Below, one piece after another: positions 33,365 to 45,731 of a stretch of DNA of 64,000 nucleotides. The DNA comes from Peribolospora baueri (lineage: Eukaryota > Basidiomycota > Peribolosporomycetes > Peribolosporales > Peribolosporaceae), in NCBI GenBank assembly GCA_029717555.1, contig JAMDHS010000105.1:1-64000 (forward strand), given 5' to 3'. The notes beneath the pieces are model-generated. The model was not told where the DNA came from. It ran no database searches and was given only the letters and a program-made list of their open reading frames with translations. The position numbers and the translations under genes are program-made. Positions within the stretch are counted from its first letter, which is position 1. Each line of letters starts with the position of its first letter.

Positions 33365-35017
33365 ATGGCTTCCACCTCCGGCACAACGGACGTGCGCTTT
33401 TGCGACGCCGCCTCCATCTCCTTCCGCCCTCCACCGAGCACCTCGACCGACTCGAGCTCCGATGCATCCCTCCTTGACCCGCAGCTGCACGTTGCGGACG
33501 CAAGAACCGCTGCCGCTCTCGCGGACGCCGCTCGGACCCTCAATCAAGGAGACGTGGTCGCCTTCCCCACAGAGACTGTGTACGGCCTTGCCGCGAACGC
33601 CCTCTCCTCCTCGGCGGTGGGACGAATCTACGCGGCGAAGAACCGGCCAGCGGACAATCCGCTGATCGTACACGTCAGCTCCATTGCCATGCTCCGCAGC
33701 TTGCTCCCCCCAGGTTGGGAGATGCCGCCCTCGTACTCGGCTCTCATCCGGGCCTTCTGGCCTGGACCTTTGACGCTCCTCTTTCCCGCCAACAGGGACC
33801 TCGTCCCGGACATTGTCACTGCAGGACATCCTACCGTGGCTGTGCGCATGCCAGCCCACCCCGTCGCGAGGGCGCTCATCGCGTCGTCAGGCCTTCCCCT
33901 CGCCGCTCCCAGCGCCAACACGAGCGGCCGACCGAGTCCCACGACTGCGATACACGTGCTCAAGGATATGGAGGGCAGGATCCCGATCATATTAGACGGC
34001 GGGAGTTGCGACGTGGGGGTAGAGAGCACCGTGGTCGATGGTTTGGAGAAGGGAGAGGCTCTCGCGGCGCAGCAGCGACGACCAGCCAACGGGTTCTCCA
34101 CCCCCGCCTCGTCAGGCGTCAGGGGCGGGAGGAGCGCTCCTCTCACCGTCCTCCGGCCAGGCGGCGTGACGGTCGAAGACCTCTCCCGAACCCTCCTTAC
34201 AGTCTCCTACGATCTACTCCCGCGCGTCTCGTCATCGCCGGACGGATCACCGTCGGCGTCTTGTGCTCAGAGGCCGGACGTCCGCGTACACGTCAGCGGG
34301 TCGGATCTCTCCTTGGAAGCCGCACCCACGACGCCGGGAATGAAGTACCGCCATTACAGCCCCGACGCAAAGGTGCTGCTATGCGTCCCCGCCGAGTATC
34401 GCGCACGGGATCGTAAACATCCGCCGGAGCCATGTCCGACGGTGGGCGAAGTGCTCTTTGCCCAATGCGCACCGCTGAGGGAGGCGTTCCCGGACAAGAG
34501 GCGGTTCAAGGTTGGCGTGATGAGCCACGATGACTCTCCGTTCATGGATGCTCTCGTCCGCTTGGGTCTGTCTCCTGGTGGCCGGGAGCGAGAGCATCGC
34601 AAGGGAGCGGGAGAGGGTTCGTGGAGATGGAGGAGGAATGGTAAGGGCAAGGGCAAGGAGAGGCAGGACGAAAATGCCGTCGGAGCGATGGAGAGCGAAG
34701 ACAGTGTCCCTTTCGAGCTCGAGCTCGAGCTCGAGGGGCCATCCACACCCACCGCTGTCGCGCCTCACGCGAACGGCTTTCCTCAACCGTATACCATTAT
34801 AACGCTTCACCGTTTCTCCCTCGGTCCCCTCTCCTCTCCCTCCGTCGCGGCCCGCCACCTCTTCCGTGGCCTACGCGAGCTGGACGAGGAAGTTGGGGTG
34901 GATCTGATCATCGTGGAAGGGTTGGAAGAGGTGAGGGAAGGGAGGGCGGTGATGAATCGGTTGGAGAAGGCCGCGGGGGAGGTGGTCGTCGTTACGACCG
35001 CCGACGGGGACGAGTGA
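33365..35017 (+). CDS. SUA5: Threonylcarbamoyl-AMP synthase Sua5
   Basis: Makes threonylcarbamoyl-adenylate for the t6A37 modification of ANN-decoding tRNAs. Single exon, 550 residues from the ATG at 33365. The YrdC domain spans about 45-260: PTETVYGLAANALS, AAKNRPADNPLIVHV, AFWPGPLTLLF, VAVRMPAHPVARAL, PLAAPSANTSGRPSP and GVESTVVDG. The linker TPGMKYRHYSPDAKV leads into the Sua5 domain, which ends with a conserved SVAARHLFRGLRELDEE. A low-complexity run of Gly/Lys/Glu lies near 415-460. The frame stays open upstream with ATGs at 33107 and 33017; the added sequence is rich in Arg/Ser and could be a mitochondrial presequence, as dual localisation is known for some Sua5 proteins. Confidence 0.93.
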   Translation: MASTSGTTDVRFCDAASISFRPPPSTSTDSSSDASLLDPQLHVADARTAAALADAARTLNQGDVVAFPTETVYGLAANALSSSAVGRIYAAKNRPADNPLIVHVSSIAMLRSLLPPGWEMPPSYSALIRAFWPGPLTLLFPANRDLVPDIVTAGHPTVAVRMPAHPVARALIASSGLPLAAPSANTSGRPSPTTAIHVLKDMEGRIPIILDGGSCDVGVESTVVDGLEKGEALAAQQRRPANGFSTPASSGVRGGRSAPLTVLRPGGVTVEDLSRTLLTVSYDLLPRVSSSPDGSPSASCAQRPDVRVHVSGSDLSLEAAPTTPGMKYRHYSPDAKVLLCVPAEYRARDRKHPPEPCPTVGEVLFAQCAPLREAFPDKRRFKVGVMSHDDSPFMDALVRLGLSPGGREREHRKGAGEGSWRWRRNGKGKGKERQDENAVGAMESEDSVPFELELELEGPSTPTAVAPHANGFPQPYTIITLHRFSLGPLSSPSVAARHLFRGLRELDEEVGVDLIIVEGLEEVREGRAVMNRLEKAAGEVVVVTTADGDE

Positions 35018-35281
35018 AAGGTTGATTGGATGATGGGAGTGTTTGTACGTTAGAGTGGGCGCGCCTGTTTTGCTAGTGTTCTGTCGAAACGAGCTGTGGC
35101 GAGCTTTCGACGACTTCCCATTCACTTTGCCTTCCAACTTGAGTCGCCCTCCCCTTTGCCAAACCGCGTGAGGAAAAGATTAAACTACGTGAAATACCCC
35201 CTCCGCTCAATCCCCGTCCTCATCTTCGTCGCTCGTGGTATCCCCGTCGCTCGACGACTTTGCCGCCCCCTCTGGCTCTGA

Positions 35282-38200
35282 CTACTCGTTCTCGTCACCT
35301 CCCTCGTCAGAAGATTCGCTGTCCGAAACGAATTCGGCCGATTTGTACTCTTTCGAAGGATTGTCAACTTGTCCGCCGCGTTCCGCTCGCACATCGCATA
35401 CTGCCATCATTTCGTCGAGGAGTTCTGCCGGGTTTACGGACAAGGCGCGGAGAGGTTGTGTAGAGCACGAGAAACGTTCGTCAGTAGTTTTTCTTTTTTT
35501 CGGCGTTGAGAAGACGGAACACGGTCCCATCAACCCCTCTCTTACGCCGCGGCGCGTCACGCCGAACCTTCCCAGCGCTCGCGCGAACTTACCAGGCCAA
35601 GAGAGATCGGTGTTTCTCGACTTCTCGATCGCCATCTTCTTTAGCCTCTTAAAACCCGCCCGGAGTCTGAAGTAGGTGATCCCTTTGAGGCCGTCTTGCT
35701 GGCTGAGTTTCATAAAGTCGGCATCGCGCTCGGACTCGTATGCTCGAAGTCTAGTGGAGAGGGAATGGGTGTGAACCGCCATAGGGGGACGATCAGATCA
35801 AGATGGGTCAGACGACATTTGCGGGTCAAGAAGATTTCAGGCCAACGTAATCTCGGGGAGGAAAACGACGACATACTTCTCGACTAAAATCGGTCCTGTT
35901 GTTCCGATATTCCACTCCTTCTTCTTCTTTGTCCCCGCCGGCTCTCGGCGGTCATCGCTGTCGCTATTGTGCTCATCGTCGTCCGAGCCGTCGCCATCGC
36001 TATCTTGTAAGATAGTGGGATACTCTTCGAGATTTCCAAGCCTGATAGATGAATGAATGTTAGATCAACAGAAAGATGCGCAGAAAAGCGGGAACCAGGC
36101 CACTGTGTCAGCGAACGAACTCGATAACCCTGGACACCCCCTCCTCCGGTCTCAACTCGATTAGCCACCACGTCGTCCCGACAAAACTTACCACTTGACT
36201 CTACACTGAAGTGCCGTCCGCTGTCCACACATTTTGCCCGCCACCTGACCCCAGAGGAACCAATTGTTGGGAGCATCCATCTTGCGCACCTCCTTCATCG
36301 CCTTTCTTAGCTGTTCCTCCTCTGCTGCTGACCAGACGCCTGCCGCACGATAAAGAGGATGAAAAGTGTGTCGGAGGGAAAAAGAACGACAGATGAATCC
36401 TCCAGAGACGTACAAGCGAAAAAAGGAAGGACCGAAGCGAGCCGAAAACGGACCTGTATTCTTCCCCTTGTCCTTCAAAGCAAACCTCCATCGATCCCTG
36501 CAATCTGGGCCAGACCTCTCGATGAGTGCTCCAATCTTCTGCCACTTTGGACCGTGCTCGAGCAAAAGCCTTTCAAGCTCTTCGTCCTCCTCTTTCGAAA
36601 AGGGCCCTTTGCGAGCGTGGGCATGGTAGATGCGCATTACGTGGTGTCGGACCGTTTGGACTGGGCGGTCGCCTAGAGCAGATGCTTTGAAGAGAAATGG
36701 ACGACGAAGCGGGAAGACGTAAGCCAAGGGACAGCACGTTGAACGCCGACGTCCGATCGATCCAGTTGCTCAACACGACCACTCACTGACGTCGAACCAA
36801 AACCCCTTGTGACCTTCCTTGGCCTTGGATGCGCCCGCGTAAATGAGATCGCGCAGCTGCTCCTCGGAGAGATTAAGTCTGCGCTTGAGAGCGTCGAAAT
36901 GGGCGTGGATTTTCTCGTCCTCACGCGTTGTGAATTTGCCGATCTTGTATTTTATGCCTGTGAGTACGGGAAAGTGAACGTTATAATGAAGGAGAGTAGA
37001 GAGAGAAGAAATTGGGTTGGTTAGACGGGTACGCTGGGTTGCACGTCTGTCAGATAGGTTATCGCGGGATATGTCGCGCCAGCCGAAGGAACACAAGGAT
37101 GGCAAGTAGGCCGGCGGGACGGGCTCGCCAAAAAACGTACCCAGAGCATCCAAATCCTTCTTGCCCAACCAAGTCCTGGTGAGCACCTCATTCTTGTCCA
37201 TCCTCTTCAGCTCGTCCAGCTTTTCGGCCTGTGACTTTCTCTTCCCCACTGCGTCATTCCGCGATCTCATCGGTTTCCCTACGTTGCGAAGGGCCCTGGC
37301 GGCTTCGGCGACAGTGATTCCGCCGGCAGCGTCCGCGTCGTTTGCGTTGGGATGCCGCGACGAGGAGGACCGATGATCGCCGGTCATGGTACTGGAAATA
37401 GCACGAGACGGCGGAGGAGCGTTAGAGGCACGCGAGCGAAGCGCCGTGGCGAAGGAGCTTTCCCGATCCTTCCCTCCGTCCGCGTTCACGTTCAGAGCGT
37501 TCGAAGTCTTCTTTGCTCCCTTCGAAGTCGACCTTGGGCCCATGCGCGAGCTATGGGCTTCGGTTGCGCCTACGCTTGCAATGGCGCCAAAGTCCATGCC
37601 GGGAGGGAAGAGGCTCGGGTCGAAATCAGCATTCCCTGGGGTGGTTTGATGAGACGTAGATGCGGCTGAGGCTGTTTGGAAAGGATTGGGGAAGCGACGT
37701 GCAAAGGAAGCGGTCGCCGAAGCGCTGCCAGAATGTAGTGGAGCCGACTTTGCATGGGCTTGGGTGGAAATGCTTTGACCGGCATGTTCATCCTGATGCC
37801 CAGGGCAGTGCTTTTTCTTCTTCTCCGTCCGCCGCTCCTCTTCGTTGGCGCGCTTCCTCTTCTTATCCTTCTCGTGTCTCTTCTTTCCATCCGAGCCCAA
37901 TCCGTCCACACGCCCATCACCTTGCACGAGCTGAGCAGCAGCGACGGGCTCGGTCGCCGATTGGGCAAGTTTGCGAGCCCGCTTCTCCTCTTTGCGTCGT
38001 GCTCGCTGAGCGCTATCGTCGAGTGTCCCTCCACCTGACGCCGACAGATCCGCCGCTCCAGTGGCTTCCAATGCGTCCACCTTCTTCCTCTTCTCCTTGC
38101 CTTTTTCCTTGCCTTGCTTGTCCTTGTCCTTGCTCTTGCTTTTGTGCTTCTTCGTGGCCTCGCTCGGTGCCCCATTTCCGCCGGACGCGGACTGATCAGC

Positions 38201-38362
38201 GTCCGGGGCCCCTGCGTCATTGTACGAGCGCATCTTCTTCTCTTTCTCCTTCCTCTTTTCCTTCTCCTTCTTCTTCTTCTTCTTCTTCTCCTCCATCTTC
38301 TCCTTCTCCTTCTCCTCCATCTTCTCCTTCTCCATGCTCGGCGCCTTGTCCTTGTCGTGCAT
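35282..38362 (-). CDS. REB1: Reb1/TTF1-like Myb-domain DNA-binding protein
   Basis: Probable nuclear DNA-binding factor related to fungal Reb1, which acts in rDNA transcription termination and replication-fork arrest. Seven exons: 38362-37141, 36957-36787, 36672-36454, 36339-36192, 36041-35877, 35750-35593, 35424-35282; 741 residues, exact phase closure. The N-terminal 400 residues are very lysine-rich, with [10 protein letters not shown]-type runs, and likely carry nuclear localisation signals. Myb-like repeats follow: GKFTTREDEKIHAHFDAL..., KGPFSKEEDEELERLLLEHG with WQKIG and CRDRWR, and GVWSAAEEEQLRKAM with WGQVAGKM and QCRVKW. A third region resembles Myb (KLRAYESERDADF). The C-terminus is acidic. 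CRDRWR after a Myb repeat is the best pointer to Reb1; orthology is likely but not proven. Confidence 0.8.
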
Positions 38363-38746
38363 TTTGAGGTCCTACCGAGAGGCCCGCGGTCAGGCGACGC
38401 TGGGCGGGTTTTGGGACGGCCAACCAAAGACTGCGGCCAGCCGACGAGGCGACCGTTCTCGGGCGCGGTTCGCCGAAGTTCCCACGGGCTGGTTACCGCG
38501 TGCTTGCGCTCGTGATCGCCTGCGGCCGGTGATCTCGAGCCAGAGCTGACCAGCCCAGGCAGGCGACTGACCTCGTCGTCACCTTCTCCGTCTCCTTCTC
38601 CTCGTCCTTCCCACCGCTCTTGCTTTGCGATCGCGCACTTACCACCTCCATTGCTCGCTTTCTTGGCACCCTCGCCCTTCTCTGTGCGCTTCCTGCTTCC
38701 TTGGCTCACCTTGTGCACAACAGACGACGGCCGGTGACCAGCAGGA
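38363..38746. promoter_or_regulatory. Divergent promoter region between REB1-like gene and GRR1
   Basis: These 384 bp separate two opposed start codons. No coding region is visible, and I see no clear TATA box. Confidence 0.5.
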
Positions 38747-41700
38747 ATGGCGCCCGCTATCCCCATGGACGCTCACCACAGCACGGCCACCAACGCCGGA
38801 TACCGCTCCTCCTCCGCCTCGTCGCCCGTCCTCGACTCAGATGGCGCCGGCCCGTCCTCCTCTCGTGCGAGCTCGCCCTCGCTCTCCTCATCCCCTCCGG
38901 ACACCGTGGCGCCGCCTCCGCGCTCTTCTCGCGCGCTCTCGCGCTCCTGCTCCTCGCCCCTTCGAGACACCGATCGCCCGTCTTCTTCGTCCCTTGGCCC
39001 GCCGGGGGGCGGCACCCCCGCGCCAGCCTCGCCCAGTAGCACGTCGGTCTCCGATGACATGGACGAGTTCGTAGATCTCGCCGGCTCGGGTTTCAACCTG
39101 GATGACCGGCGAATGACCTTGACGAAGGACCGTCCCCGGCCCTCATCGCTCGTGCCTCAGTCCCCGACGTCGACCACTGAAAGCTGGCTCCACCCGCAAA
39201 ACTCTTTGCCGGGAAGCGTCCATCCTCCTAGTCCGGCAGCGAACCTTCCACATGAGATCCTGCTTCACGTCTTCAAATTCGTCGCCGTCCACCCTCCCGA
39301 TCTCGCGAGCTGTCTGCAGGTGTGCAAGTCCTGGTGCCTCTGTGGTGTTGAGCTGCTGTGGTATAGGCCCACCTTTTACCGCCTCTCCGCGCTTGTCAAG
39401 CTCATTCGAGTGATCCAGAGCGGGCGGGACGACTCCATGGACGAGAGCGGTGCCGTCGTCAGCCAGAACGGCAACTGGAGCGATATGGGAAGCGGAGACG
39501 CCGGAGCGCCCGGCCCCACTTCCCGTCCCATCTTTGAATACGCCACCTTTATCCGGCGACTCAACTTCACCGCGCTCGGCGAGGGCTTGGAGGACAATCT
39601 TTTCGGTCGCCTCACGCCGTGCGAGCGCCTCGAGCGACTCACTTTAGCTGGCTGTTCCGCCGTGGAGGACGCTACGCTCACCAAGGTGCTCTCTCACACT
39701 CCTCGGATCGTGGCTATCGATCTCTCCGGCGTCACGAATTGCACAGACACCACGCTGGACATGCTCGGGAGAACGTGTGCTCGTCTGCAAGGGATCAGTT
39801 TGGCCGAATGTAAGGAGATCACCGATGCCGGTATGGCGCGTCTGGCACGGAGTTGCAAGCTGTTGCGAAGGGTCAAGCTTTGTGGGTGCGTCAACATCGG
39901 CGATGAAACGGTGACGACGATGGCAGAGTCGTGTCCAATGCTCCTTGAAGTCGACCTCAGCGGATGTGCAAGCATCACCAACGAAGGCGCGATCAAGCTG
40001 TGGCAGCACAGCTACCACATGCGCGAGCTCCGATTCGCTCGATGCTCTCGTCTTACCGACGCGGCTTTTCCCGAACCGTGGCCGCGTTCGAATGTCCTCA
40101 ATGGCGGAGGCGGCTTTGGCGATGCCATCACAGGTTCCCCCGCCCACCGCAATGCCCGTTCCTCGCGCTCAAAGCAGGACCGCCCGCCCTCGGTCGTCCC
40201 CGGCACTCTCGGAGCGCCGAGGATGTTCGACCACCTGCGCATCCTAGACATCACCAACTGCGCTTCCATCACCGACAAGGCAATTGAAGGCATCGTCACT
40301 AACGTACCTCGGCTACGCAATCTCAGCTTGTCCAAGTGTATCCACCTCACCGATGACGGCGTGTTTAGCATTTGCAAGCTCGGAAAGCATTTGCATTTCT
40401 TGCAGTTGGGCCATTGTGGCAAGTGAGTCGATCGATTTCGGAATCGTGCTGCGCTTGGTTTCAAGTATTCTATGGAGATGCCCGTCTATTGTCTGACATT
40501 GCCCCCATACAATCCCATTTTTCCTTCCCTCGCCCATCTAGTATCACCGATCGTGCGGTTACAGCGCTCGCCCGTTCCTGCACTCGACTCCGGTACCTAG
40601 ACCTCGCCTGCTGCATGCTCCTCACCGACCTCAGCGTGTTCGAGCTTGCCGTGCACCTGCCCAAATTGCGTAGGATTGGTCTAGTCAGGGTGAGTGAGCG
40701 TCCCTTGAGATGCGCACTGACGAGGGTGTGCGATCGTTTTAGAGTGACTGACGTGCTACTCTTGTCTTTCCTACAAGGTGGCCAACCTAACCGACGAAGC
40801 CATCTACGCACTGGTCGATCGTCACACCGCTCTCGAACGCATTCACCTTTCCTACTGCGAGAAGATCTCCGTCCAAGCCATTTTCTGGCTTCTGACTCGC
40901 CTTCATCGCTTGACCCACCTCAGCTTGACGGGAGTGCCGTCCTTTAGGAGACCGGATTTGCAGCAGATGTGCAGACAGCCTCCCAAGGTGAACTTGCCTT
41001 GATTTTATCGTCGATTCCATATTTCCGAATCTCGCTTGTTTCTCCGCTTCCTTTGATAATAAGGTGAAGACTGACCCGGCGCTTGACTCGCACTACTCTT
41101 CGCCGGCCGCAATCCATCCAACTCGATCCCATTGCAGGATTTCACCGAACACCAGCGGGAAGCCTTCTGCGTCTACTCGGGTAGAGGCATCCACGACCTT
41201 CGACGCTACCTTCTCAGCCAGGCCGACCCGCAGATGCAGCGCCAGATCGCGCTCACCGACCACCGTCGTCGTCACGAGCGACATGGACGCCACGGTCATC
41301 ACGGGCACGGGCATGGACAGTCCCAGCCGCGCCATCACGATGGCGGCGCCGGGGGAGAACGCGCAAGCGGGGCTGCGGCCCAGGGCGTTGGGAATGGTCA
41401 CTTCGCGGATCTGTTTGGTCCGAGCCAGGTCCATGCCGGTCCTTGGGCCGCGGATTTCTCTGGAACGGCGACGTGGGGCGGCGCTGGCGGAGATCCTTTG
41501 GACGGTCCCCCAGGCGCTTCGGCTGCGAGCGTGCAGAGACAACGGGCGAGGCTCGCGAGGGCTTCGGCGGACGACGTCAGGCAGAGTGCGCAAGCGGCTG
41601 GTCGGAGCGCGGGTGGAGGGATGTGGGATGCTGCCCCTACGGGTTCACAGCCTCTCGGATCGCCAATGCAGGGTGTTGCTTCGCTCGTCGGCGGTCTCAC

Positions 41701-42175
41701 GGGCGCCGTTGGCGGGCGGCAGACTCCGCGAGCCACGTACTTCTTCCCGTCCGATACTGTCGGCGGATGGCGCGCGGTCAGCTCGCCGGCAGATGCGCCC
41801 GGTTTACCCGGTATACCGACCGCGCGAGGTGACGTACAGCCTTCGGCGAATGGGAATGGGTACACGTTTGGTTTCGCCAACGGCGGAGCTGCCGGGGAAG
41901 CAATCCGGACGCCTACTGCCGGGCCACCTGCTTCTCCCTTCCTCCCGCAAGCGCCATTCCCATCCGCCGCGCGAAGAGAAGGCGGAGGCCTGGCGAACGC
42001 GCCGGATGAGGCTCAGACTCGGCAGGCGTACCAACAGGAGCAGATGATGACGATGCGGATGAACGCCCTTCTCCAACAGCAGAGCGAGAGGCTTGCTGCT
42101 GCCGAGGCGCTCACGAGGCAGAGAAGGGAGGAGGATGGCAGAAGGGAGAGAAGGGCGGAGAGTCAGCAGCCGTGA
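38747..42175 (+). CDS. GRR1: F-box and leucine-rich-repeat protein Grr1 (SCF ubiquitin ligase)
   Basis: Substrate receptor of an SCF E3 ligase; in yeast it links glucose sensing and the cell cycle to degradation of Mth1 and G1 cyclins. Exons 38747-40422, 40542-40689, 40778-40987 and 41138-42175 give 1023 residues. The F-box (LPHEILLHVFKFVAVHP, LASCLQVCKSWC) is near 165-210. About 11 cysteine-containing LRRs follow (for example LTLAGCSAVEDATLTKVL and LVDLSGC-like units), interrupted by a Ser/Arg-rich loop near 460-490. After the LRRs comes the Grr1-type DFTEHQREAFCVYSG and LRRYLLSQ, then a long Gly/Ala-rich tail with a His-rich patch. N-terminal residues 20-110 are Ser/Pro-rich. All splice phases close. 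Confidence 0.92.
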
Positions 42176-43002
42176 TACGGGGGGAAACCGTTCCCGGCTG
42201 CTATAGGCCCCTTCCTCGCGGTTGCCGCGTCTGTCTTTCGTGCCTCCACTCCGGCGCTGCTCGCTTGTCCATGTGCTAGGGGTTTTCTCCCGGTTTCTTT
42301 TGCTCAGTTGGGCACCGTCGTCGTCGTCCTGCAGTTCGTTCTTCCTCTTCCCGTTCTATTCGGCGACCTCTTCACACCGCTGCCCGTTTGGATTACGACT
42401 CTGTCTGTTTTCGTTTCTTCTCGTCTCGGCCACTCTCGTCGCCGTGCATTCCCATTTTCTTGTAGAACATTTTTCCTCTTTTCCGAAGTCTCTTTCCGCT
42501 CGTACTCTCGTCTCGTGTTTATCATCCACACACGCTTTCCCCTGTCTCCCCCATGTCTTCATCCATCCATCATCCATTCCGTCTTCGTAACCTTTTTTTT
42601 CCCTCTCAGCAGCTCTCAAGGTTCGAGCGCCCGCCTCCCATCCATCCACTGATCTCAATCAAGTCTGTACTCTATCTGTTCAAGCAATCCTCGGTCTGTT
42701 TTCCGTGCTCCTGCGAGCTTGCGAGCGCGGCGACAAAGTTGTCCTCCGTTCCTGACAGCTAGTTTCAGTAGTCGGCTCGCCTAGAGGGGACACATCGTTC
42801 GCATGGATGAATGCCCGGGCAACCCACGTTCATTTTCAGGAGCGGGGATGACATGTCGAAAGACTATTTAAAAGACCGTCATTGCACGCCCCACCCCCGC
42901 CCCCTAGAAGTCCTACTCAATCCGACGGGTGTGAATCCATCTCTGTCTGAGCAGTACTGCACATCCCCACTAGTATCATACATACAACGCACTGGAGACC
43001 CC
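42176..43002. other. Convergent intergenic region, pyrimidine-rich
   Basis: These 827 bp are between the stops of GRR1 and ISY1. The first 550 bp are strongly C/T-rich on the plus strand and probably include the GRR1 3' UTR. No supported gene is seen. Confidence 0.55.
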
Positions 43003-44305
43003 TCAAGTCCCCGTGGATGCGTCCTGTGGTGCGGCGGGGCCATCTGGAGGTGCGGCGGATGCGGGTACGGAGGCAATAATCTCTTCGAGTGACACCCGTG
43101 GCATTGGAGGTATAGAGTCGAGAGATATACCCAGCTCCTTTGATATCCGCTCGTATGCGGCCTTCCAAGCTGCGGGGAAGGCGGAAGAAGTGAACAGTGT
43201 CAAACAGCTAAGTCCAACCCGCGTGTCTGCGCCTTTTGCCGAACCGACAACTACCACTGCGCACCTTCTTCCTCTGTTCTCGATTCCTCTTCCAATAGTT
43301 CTCCGTCCTCTTCGTCATTATCGCCGTAGTACTCCAGCGGCATGTTCCGGAAGCGCGTGTACCGTTCGGTCTTGTATGAATCGAGCTCGGCTTGCTCGGC
43401 CGCTGTGTTCGATGAACGAGGATCAGCCGGATTGAGCTTTCACGCAGTCCGAGTGCGCGGTGTCAATAGCGACAGAGAAGAGCCGACGCTCACCCGATCT
43501 CGAGAACAGCTCCTTCACGCCAGGTAACTCTTTTGCTCGTCCAAAGTACCTGCTCACGCGGTTCGCAATCGCGGACGTTATCAGAAGGACGGTCATTTTG
43601 AACATCTAGACGCGAGGGCCCGCAACTCACTTGTAGCCGCGCGTGCCCGGCACTTCTCTGCCGCCGTCGTCGAGCATCTTAGGCACGCCGCGCTTGTAGT
43701 TGGCGCCGCCAAGAGCGACGATCTGGTTCTCCCAATGACCCTTCTCGCGGATGAGTTTGTTGATCTCATCGTTCAAATCCCTGATCTCGTAGTCGTTCAA
43801 TCCAGCTGAAAAACATGCGAGGCACCAGCGGTCAACTTATCGCCAGAGCCCAAGGAAGCGAGCACATCGTCCCCCGCCAGTCAAGCAGGCGCATTATCAG
43901 GCAATTTTTACGCACCATCTTGGATTTTAGACACCTTCCTGCTGATTTCCCTCAACACCTCCCCACGCCACCGCTCGCAGTCGCGAAGGTTCTTGACGCT
44001 ACTCGCAAGTCGAGGCCTCCTGTCCGTCTTGCGCGTCGCCAGACCCAGCTCGGCGGCTTGCGCCTCGCGAAAGCGGTACAGCATAGACCTACGTGGAGCA
44101 TGTGAGAACGCGAGACGCCAGGTCAGGAGAGCGATGAATAGAATAAAGCTTGGCACGGAGATGCTCACTGTGCCTTCTCCTCATTACGCGCCTGAGGTGG
44201 TGCGTCATCAAAGAAGCGAGAGACAAAAGGTGGCAGCGGAGGTCAGCCCTAGAGACATCTCCTCCATGCACCCATACTACCATAGCGAAGAACCCTGCTC
44301 ACCAT
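43003..44305 (-). CDS. ISY1: Pre-mRNA splicing factor Isy1
   Basis: Component of the NineTeen complex that helps first-step splicing in the spliceosome. Seven exons: 44305-44303, 44191-44169, 44088-43916, 43805-43631, 43549-43494, 43402-43265, 43169-43003; 244 residues, exact phase closure. The first coding exon is only ATG, directly followed by GTGAGC. The conserved start (M)ARNEEKAQSMLYRFRE is assembled across three exons. Further motifs: NLRDCERWRGEVLREI, DYEIRDLNDEINKLI, HWENQIVALGGANYKR, GTRGYKYFGRAKELPGV. The C-terminal third (RFRNMPLEYYGD, then an acidic patch and Pro/Ala-rich end) is less conserved, as usual. The promoter is shared with CHMP1 over 224 bp. Confidence 0.94.
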
Positions 44306-44529
44306 ATTGAAAGACTATATGTGTTTGGATGAGGATGGGATGAATGACCTCGACGACAACGGCTGTGGGTGGACAGGGAAGAAGACGCGGACCGTAATCG
44401 ATGATCGTCCGCAGCTGCGGCAGTGATCAACTTACCTCGCCCCGGACCAGCTCATCTCTCCGTCTGCCCACATCGGTCCGCACATCGTCGGAAGTACTCC
44501 TCGCCTTCTTCTCCTTCACCATTCCAATC

Positions 44530-45731
44530 ATGAGCGGCTTGGAGAGTGAGTCGAGTTTAGGGGAGCGCGCTTGGCTTCTATTGCGCCTCAACTGTGCAGC
44601 TCGAAATGCGGGCCAAGTGCTGACCGTGCTCCTATCTTTCGTCAACTCGCCTCTCGCAGAAAGCCTTTTCCAGCTCAAGGTGAGCGTGCTAGCTTGTACA
44701 GGCCACCTATCTTCCTTTCATTTCTCCTCTGCTGGTCTGGGATAGGTCGAACGACTAACATCACGATCGATCTCTACGATTCCAGTTCACGGCCAAGTCT
44801 CTCCAGCGACAAGCCAAGAAAGCGCAGAAGGATGAGACGTCTGAGAAAGCCAAGTTGAAAAAGGTGCGTCAAACGGTGGAGCGATAACGCTCATTACCAG
44901 CGTAATACGTCTAATACTGGGGTGTCCTGCTTTGGCTCAAATGCTCTTCACTCGCATTTTGCTGCTATCGTACTCTGTCTGCTCCGCTTTCCGTGCTCGC
45001 CCTTTCGAAGGCTTTGCAACAAAACAACGTCGAAGGCGCCCGCATCTACGCCGCCAACGCCATTCGGAAGAAGAACGAGAACCTGAATCTTTTGAGACTC
45101 GGTTCCCGCATCGATGCCGTGGCTAGTCGGGTGGAGACGGCGGTTACGATGCGGCAGGTGGGTAGTAGGCCGACCGCTCGTGACGGGGGTCACCTTAGGC
45201 CGCGAAGGCTATCGTACAGTTTGGATGGATTGTTTACCGTACGTCTTTGCGATTTATGCTCATTTTCAGGTGACCGGAAACATGGCGAACGTGGTGCGAG
45301 GGATGGACAGGGCGATGGAGAGCATGAACTTGGAGAAGGTGATTGTCAACTCACAGTCTTCCTTCCTTTCGTTAGTCAAGCTGATGACGAACCCTCTGTC
45401 TCGTTCCCCGATTTACTCATTCTCTATCCGCGATGCACAGATCTCAATGGTGATGGACAAGTTCGAGACCCAGTTCGAGGACCTGGACGTGCAGACCGAG
45501 TATATGGAGGGCACGGTGGGCAACACGGTGGCGACGTCGACGCCTCAGGACCAAGTGGACCTGCTACTGCAGCAGGTGGCCGAAGAGAATGGGCTTGAGG
45601 TGCAACACTCGTTGGGCGAGGCGGGGCTGGAGGGCAAGGTGAAGGACCTGGAACAGAGTCAAAAGGGCAAGGTCAGAGCCGAGGACGATGCGCTCGCTGA
45701 GAGACTGAGGGCTTTGCGGCCTGCGACATGA
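44530..45731 (+). CDS. DID2: ESCRT-III-associated protein CHMP1/Did2 (Vps46)
   Basis: Regulates Vps4 recruitment and ESCRT-III disassembly at endosomes. Six exons: 44530-44545, 44660-44679, 44786-44863, 45011-45157, 45270-45338, 45441-45731; 206 residues, the family's usual length. Sequence begins MSGLEKSLFQLKFTAKSL and continues [64 protein letters not shown] and [16 protein letters not shown]. The C-terminal helix [11 protein letters not shown] fits an MIM1 motif, the Vps4/MIT-binding signal. The middle tail contains a predicted acidic linker. Exons 1 (16 nt) and 2 (20 nt) are very short but needed for the conserved N-terminus. Confidence 0.95.

Noticed and set aside
37570-38766. 398-codon minus-strand open frame
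   Set aside because: Out-of-frame shadow of the lysine-rich first exon of the Reb1-like gene; it consists mainly of Arg runs.
41064-42047. 327-codon plus-strand open frame
   Set aside because: Alternative frame over the last GRR1 exon; it lacks the Grr1-type sequence that follows the splice junction.
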